A DNA stretch of 64,000 nucleotides from Hybos culiciformis (lineage: Eukaryota > Arthropoda > Insecta > Diptera > Hybotidae). The first letter of the stretch is position 1. Every line of letters starts with the position of its first letter. The notes below the pieces were generated by a model that was not told where the DNA came from, made no database searches, and was given only the letters and a program-made list of their open reading frames with translations. Below are positions 59,001-64,000 of this stretch, in pieces. Location of the stretch: positions 93,457,213 to 93,521,212 of the forward strand of contig OZ023274.1 in assembly GCA_964007475.1 (NCBI GenBank). The letters run 5' to 3'. A program made the position numbers and the translations under genes.

Positions 59001-62000
59001 AGTGGAGTAGAAAATAAATATTAATATTTTAGTAGCAAAAAAAAAAAATAATAATAATAATAATAAGGGAATGAATTTCAAACAAAAGCTAAAAAAAAAA
59101 AAAGGAAAATAAGTAAAACAATTTAATTGTAAGCAAAATTTTTATGTTTTTTTAATTAATTTTATGAATACTCAAATCCTTGTAAATGGAATCCCCAAAA
59201 TTTTCTAATTAGCGCTTTACATAAAAAAAATAAAAATAAAAATAAACATATTTCTTTGCAGTATTGATTTAACTTTTTTAAAGAGATTTTGTAAATTTTA
59301 ACACTTTAAAAATAAAAGATTAAATTCAACAAAAATAACTATAGCTTGTTTAGAAAATGAAGTTGATTCGTTTTGAATTAATCTTTTTGTTAGAGTATTA
59401 AATGAGCTGTGAACAAAAACGCACTATAACTTCATTTATGCAGAAAATTTTTCACAACACAATGCCATAAGTAATCAAATTACGACTATTTCAGTTTTTT
59501 TTAATTGTATTTATGTAAATATATGTATGTATTATGTATGTATTATGTAAATATATGTATTTATGTAAATATATATATAAGTTTACGGATAATTTTGCCA
59601 AAATATGCATTAACTTTTCATATATTGGTTACAAAATTCCATTTACCTATTTAATTGACTAAAACTTAAATAATTTTTAATTCATAAATAAATATCTATA
59701 ATTTAAAATTAAACGAACGACTCTTTCAAAAAAAAAAATCAAATTTCATCATCTACATATAATTATGTACTTAACTTAGTTTTTTATTTTATTTCATTAA
59801 TTAGATTTAACATTTTATAACTACAAAAGTTTCTGACATCGTCAATGCTCCAAATTTCATTTTATTTATTTTTTTTATTTTTCAAATCATTTACAAGACT
59901 CTGAAGCTCACTGTGTAATATAATCTGACGCTAAAATAATAAAAAATAATTAGAATATATATTACTTAACAGTACAAATATAATTTTAATTATTTTGATG
60001 CTCATAATACAAACATAGAAGACATATAGAGTTTTCACCCTCTCTAAATATACAACATAATGTACCTACATATATATAAAATTTGTGACGAAAATTATTT
60101 CACTTACAACATTATCAAAGAAGGGTGAAAAATTCTGTAAAATTTTCCTGCAAAATTAATTTCACTGGCTTAATAATATACGATATGTAAAAGTAAAATA
60201 ATATAAAAAAAAATAGATAGAAATCGAGAAAATTATTTTTATTTTTTTACAAAATTTAAATAGAAGACCTATGTAGGTTCTATATTAACTAAACCTTTGG
60301 AGTTACAAAAATAATTATCATCAAGGATAGAATTTTTATCTAGAAATTTTTAAATAAAAGGCAATTGCTTAAAAGATTTGTTTACAGAAAAATATTTTAC
60401 GAAAAAGTCAAAGAAGGTAAATTTTGAGTGAACAGACTCTAAAATGTATGTTTTTTTTTTAAATTTATTGGGCTTAACTAAATTTATTGATTCCTAGTGC
60501 TTGAAAACTTAAAAAAAAAAAAAATGTGGGCTTTCCATTGAAATTTAGTATTATTATATTTTAGTTTCAGGATTTTCAAACAAATTAATAGATTCGTTTA
60601 TCATATTTCATAACATAACATATATTATAAAGAAAATATAATGGTAATAAATCTGAATAACTGAATAACATTACAAACAGTTACAGTCAAATAGGCAGGA
60701 AAAACAACCCTTGTATTTTTATTAATTTAACAATTAGTTGTGGTTTAAAGTTATGATTACACGTGGCGGCTATCATAACCCCAACATTTTTAAAGGCGTC
60801 ATCAATTTTTCCATTGACATAAGGGGTGTTAGAATATTGCCATTCGTATTATTATCATAAATAAATGTTTAATAAAATTGTTCCGAAGAGTTTTTAACAA
60901 ATTTTTTTTTTTTTTTGTAAAATTTATTGTACTTATTCTTTAAGTTCATAGAATACATATGTACATATTTCATAATTATAATAAAGGCACATAACTTTAC
61001 GTTGGTGTTCTTATTGTTTTGCTTATGTTTAATAGGTTAAGGATGCTTAATTAATATTATTTTCATTACAGGAATTATTGAACTTAATTAATTCAAGTTC
61101 TCATTTCGAGGGCTCAATTATAAATCTTTCTATAATTGAACATGATGATAGAGAAATTTTATTAAAAAAAAATTTACGTGTTTTGATTAGAAAAATTTCT
61201 TTTTTGTTTTATAAGTTGTTAGCTAACTTTAGTCAATATTATCTCTGATATATTCTTTAAATATTTTTTTTTGTAAATAATAATTGTAATTATTGTTGAC
61301 ATAGTAAAATTGTGCCAAAAAATTAATTTTCACTGTGTTAGCAACAATGTACTTGTAAAATAAAAGAAAATTTTAGTTTTACTGTCGTTGATTTTATGTT
61401 GAAGGAACGTCCATCGAACACGATTTTCTACTACTTACAAGCCATAATTTTGTTTCGTTATATAATGTACAAAATAATTTTAAACAAAAATTTATTTTGA
61501 GCTACCAGTTTAAAACAACTTAGGAAATATCCAAAGGTACTTATATTTTTCGTATTGGGTATTATGCACGGTCATAAAAATTAACAGTCCTAAATTTTAT
61601 TTCGGGTTATATTTTTATTATGAATAAGGGGGAAACATTGATTTTAATATTTTCTCTATTGAAATCTGCAAAATTTAATTCACCAAATCAGATACTATGC
61701 ATATATATTACTGTATAATTTTGATGTAATAATACAAAGTAGTTGTAACTAGTTAAAATAACATCTTGAATATTAAGACATTATACTCTAAGTGAGAAGA
61801 TATTTTATTTGACCTACATATCGTCCTAAAAAAATTAATTCGGAAATTATTCCAACACTGGAAACAATTAATTTTACCATTCGGACTGCAAACATTTTAT
61901 TTTACTTTCCTATAATTGAAAACTGATCTATCTGTCAGATTCACATAATATTTTGAAAATAACCGAAAACGAAAATTCTTATACATATATATAATAATAA

Positions 62001-62820
62001 AAATGAAAATTAATTTAAATCCCTATACCTCTACAGCTGGGAAAATAAAAAGGATCAATATTATTAGTTCAACTAATTAATAATATTGTTCCATGAAAAT
62101 AGAAAATTTAGATGCAAAAATTAAAGTGAAAAATAATATCAATTTACTCAAACAAAGATTTTCTACGCACTATAAAATTTTATTACTTTTCCGCAGTGAT
62201 TTCCGTATTACATTAAAATAATATAAAAAGGAATAAATTAATTAGAGTAATAATAAAATAGCCAAAACGTATACTTTCCCTTTTCGATATAATTACACAT
62301 ATTAGTATTATATATATGCTTTCATATGTATATGTATCTAAGTTTTTCCAAACTATTAATTACTATTACATATCTTAGAAGTGTTAGTAGATTTAAAGCA
62401 TATTCACATACAATAAATAACATAAAATACAGCTTTAACTGGAATAAATATGTATTTCGAGATTTAAACATAACTTTGAGCAGTATAAAATGTAAGGCAA
62501 TGTCGTGATATCGTTCTATAACAATTTACAGTAGAACTCATTTCATATTATATAAATTACAACAAATAAATATATACTTTCAGTTGCGTTGAGTTAAGAA
62601 TGTTCACATCCATTTTGCATTTACCATCTTCGTACGTCTTTATTTATTAACCTGTATACTTATAACAAAAATAACAAGTAACTGTTTATCTATACTAAAG
62701 TTAAAAAACCTAAAATTATAATTTTTCTTATATAAGTATATATATGGGATATTAAATTAAGTATATGAGAAATAATTTTCTTATATTTTCTAAAAAAATT
62801 TTTATATTTATATTTTAAAG
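56057..62820. other. Wnt5 intron (6.8 kb)
   Basis: AT-rich throughout, with TA runs (56147-56167) and A/T homopolymers. Several short open frames have no signature. No nested gene or structured element recognised. Confidence 0.45.
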
Positions 62821-63001
62821 GCTCTCCAGAAATGGCATTTATTCATGCATTGGCAGCTGCCACAGTAACAAGTTTCATTGCACGTGCTTGTCGTGACGGT
62901 CAATTGGCGTCCTGTGGTTGCTCAAGAAGTGCAAGACCAAAACAATTGCATGATGATTGGACATGGGGTGGATGTGGAGATGATTTAGAATTCGCATACA
63001 A
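62821..63001 (+). CDS. Wnt5: Wnt5, Wnt-domain exon
   Basis: A 181-nt exon entered in phase 1 (acceptor TTTTAAAG) and left in phase 2 at GTAAGT (63002). It encodes SPEMAFIHALAAATVTSF, ARACRDGQLASCGCS with three conserved Wnt cysteines, then RPKQLHDDWTWGGCGDDLEFAYK. This fits the fly Wnt5 order closely. The following C-terminal exons, including the SHGxSGSC acylation site of Wnt proteins, lie beyond the window. Confidence 0.95.
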
Positions 63002-64000
63002 GTAAGTTTCTTATTCTCAATAAATATAACTATAGAAGTTCTTGAAAATTTTTATTTTCTTTATGGTTATGCATTCATTATATGAATATTATGTATATAT
63101 ATAGGAAAAACTGAATTTTCCTTTCCAGGTACAGGATGTGGGAAGTTTTTCTTTTTTGAAATGAAAAACCTCTAATTTTCACTTAAAAAAGAAATAGAAA
63201 ATTCAAAAAGAAATTTCTTTCTGAAATTTTATGTACTCCTAATCAAAAAATTTTCTCCCTTTTGAAAAATACTAATATGTTATTTTCTCTTTTTGTTTAC
63301 CTATTGGAGTCTATAACAATTTAGTGTTAATTTGAAACAAATGAAAGAAAATATCCTGGAAAATTCTGTGAATAAAGAAAATTCTTACACAAATAACGTA
63401 CAAAGACGTTAAATAATATATGTATATAAATAAGTAATTAGTTTAATAATAATTTTTTTGACAAAAAGAGTTTTTTTTTAACTCATCATAAGTCAATCTG
63501 AAGTAAGAACTGGACATGAAATATTTGAAATTATAATTTTCAAATAGATTAAATTAATTTTTAACATTGTCTAAAGAATTCGTAATAAGAACTAAATTTT
63601 TTTTTTTAATTTAAAAATATTCTTAATTTCAAATTTCATTAACAAAATTAGTGCCTTAATAACTTTTGTCCGATAAGAAATTTTGTAGATATATAATCAG
63701 AGAAATATTTTAAAGAAAAGAGTTTAATTAAATTTAATTTTTTTTACTTAGGAGATCAGTTTTTTGAAGATCTGAGGTTTGGAGATAGTGTTTTAGAATT
63801 TTTTCATTTCAATTTTTGATGTACAGTCAACCGATTTCTAGGTCGTTGATTGGGTTTTAGAAATAAGTTTCAAAACATTATAACTTTATTCAAATTAATA
63901 TTTTTTGACTCAGCTTTTTTATATTATCAAGAGTTTTAGTTAAGTTTCTTAAAGGAACATGTTAACATGTGAACATGTGAATATGTAAGTTCAATTATTT
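63002..64000. other. Wnt5 intron, continuing past the window
   Basis: AT-rich. No next Wnt5 exon (expected to begin with the end of the Lys codon and FA-D-F) is visible, so the intron exceeds 1 kb. Confidence 0.5.

Noticed and set aside
1..64000. CRISPR array, prokaryotic operon or phage system
   Set aside because: Introns, LTR retrotransposons and Wnt exons show animal nuclear DNA; none of the repeat arrays has spacer structure.

Overview
The window is very AT-rich insect DNA. The best taxonomic clue is the right third. Three exons of a Wnt5 orthologue carry the long, Thr- and Arg-rich N-terminal extension that I associate with fly Wnt5, so I infer a dipteran, probably a higher fly. The species is unknown.

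From about 2 to 49 kb the window is a cluster of at least 18 loci of one family: small secreted proteins resembling the insect MBF2 / 'probable salivary secreted peptide' family. The usual form has a signal peptide, an N-terminal Asn-x-Thr-Trp-Gly box, a phase-0 intron, and a C-terminal exon with I..I...D...G.GG, GGPG, FKSQR-like and EI(Y/W)G motifs. Nearly all lie on the minus strand. Between about 3.4 and 18.9 kb a ~3.85-kb unit is repeated four times. Three units carry a chimeric locus (exon 1 of subfamily A joined to exon 2 of subfamily B), and all three chimeras are damaged in different ways: a frameshift, an LTR-associated truncation, and a tRNA-derived SINE that removes the splice acceptor. 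The fourth unit holds an intact B gene. The A-type genes share a TATA/initiator promoter at fixed spacing and a short non-coding first exon spliced directly onto the ATG.

From 23.6 to 35.5 kb the paralogues are more diverged. They include a Pro/Tyr-rich form, one plus-strand gene, two intronless genes and a recent tandem pair. They are interrupted by MITE-like and palindromic elements. At 37.3-41.8 kb a complete Ty1/Copia retrotransposon, with LTRs identical by eye, a 5-bp target duplication and one full gag-pol frame, sits inside the second exon of another paralogue.

From 43.3 kb to the end is Wnt5 on the plus strand: a 1.55-kb exon, an 11-kb intron, an 85-nt exon, a 6.8-kb intron, a 181-nt exon, and an intron running off the window. 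The large intron contains a canonical MBF2-like gene in antisense, a perfect 21-bp hairpin, and a foldback element with a MULE-type transposase remnant. The signal-peptide exon and the C-terminal Wnt exons are not identifiable here. The rest is AT-rich intergenic or intronic DNA in which I see no gene.
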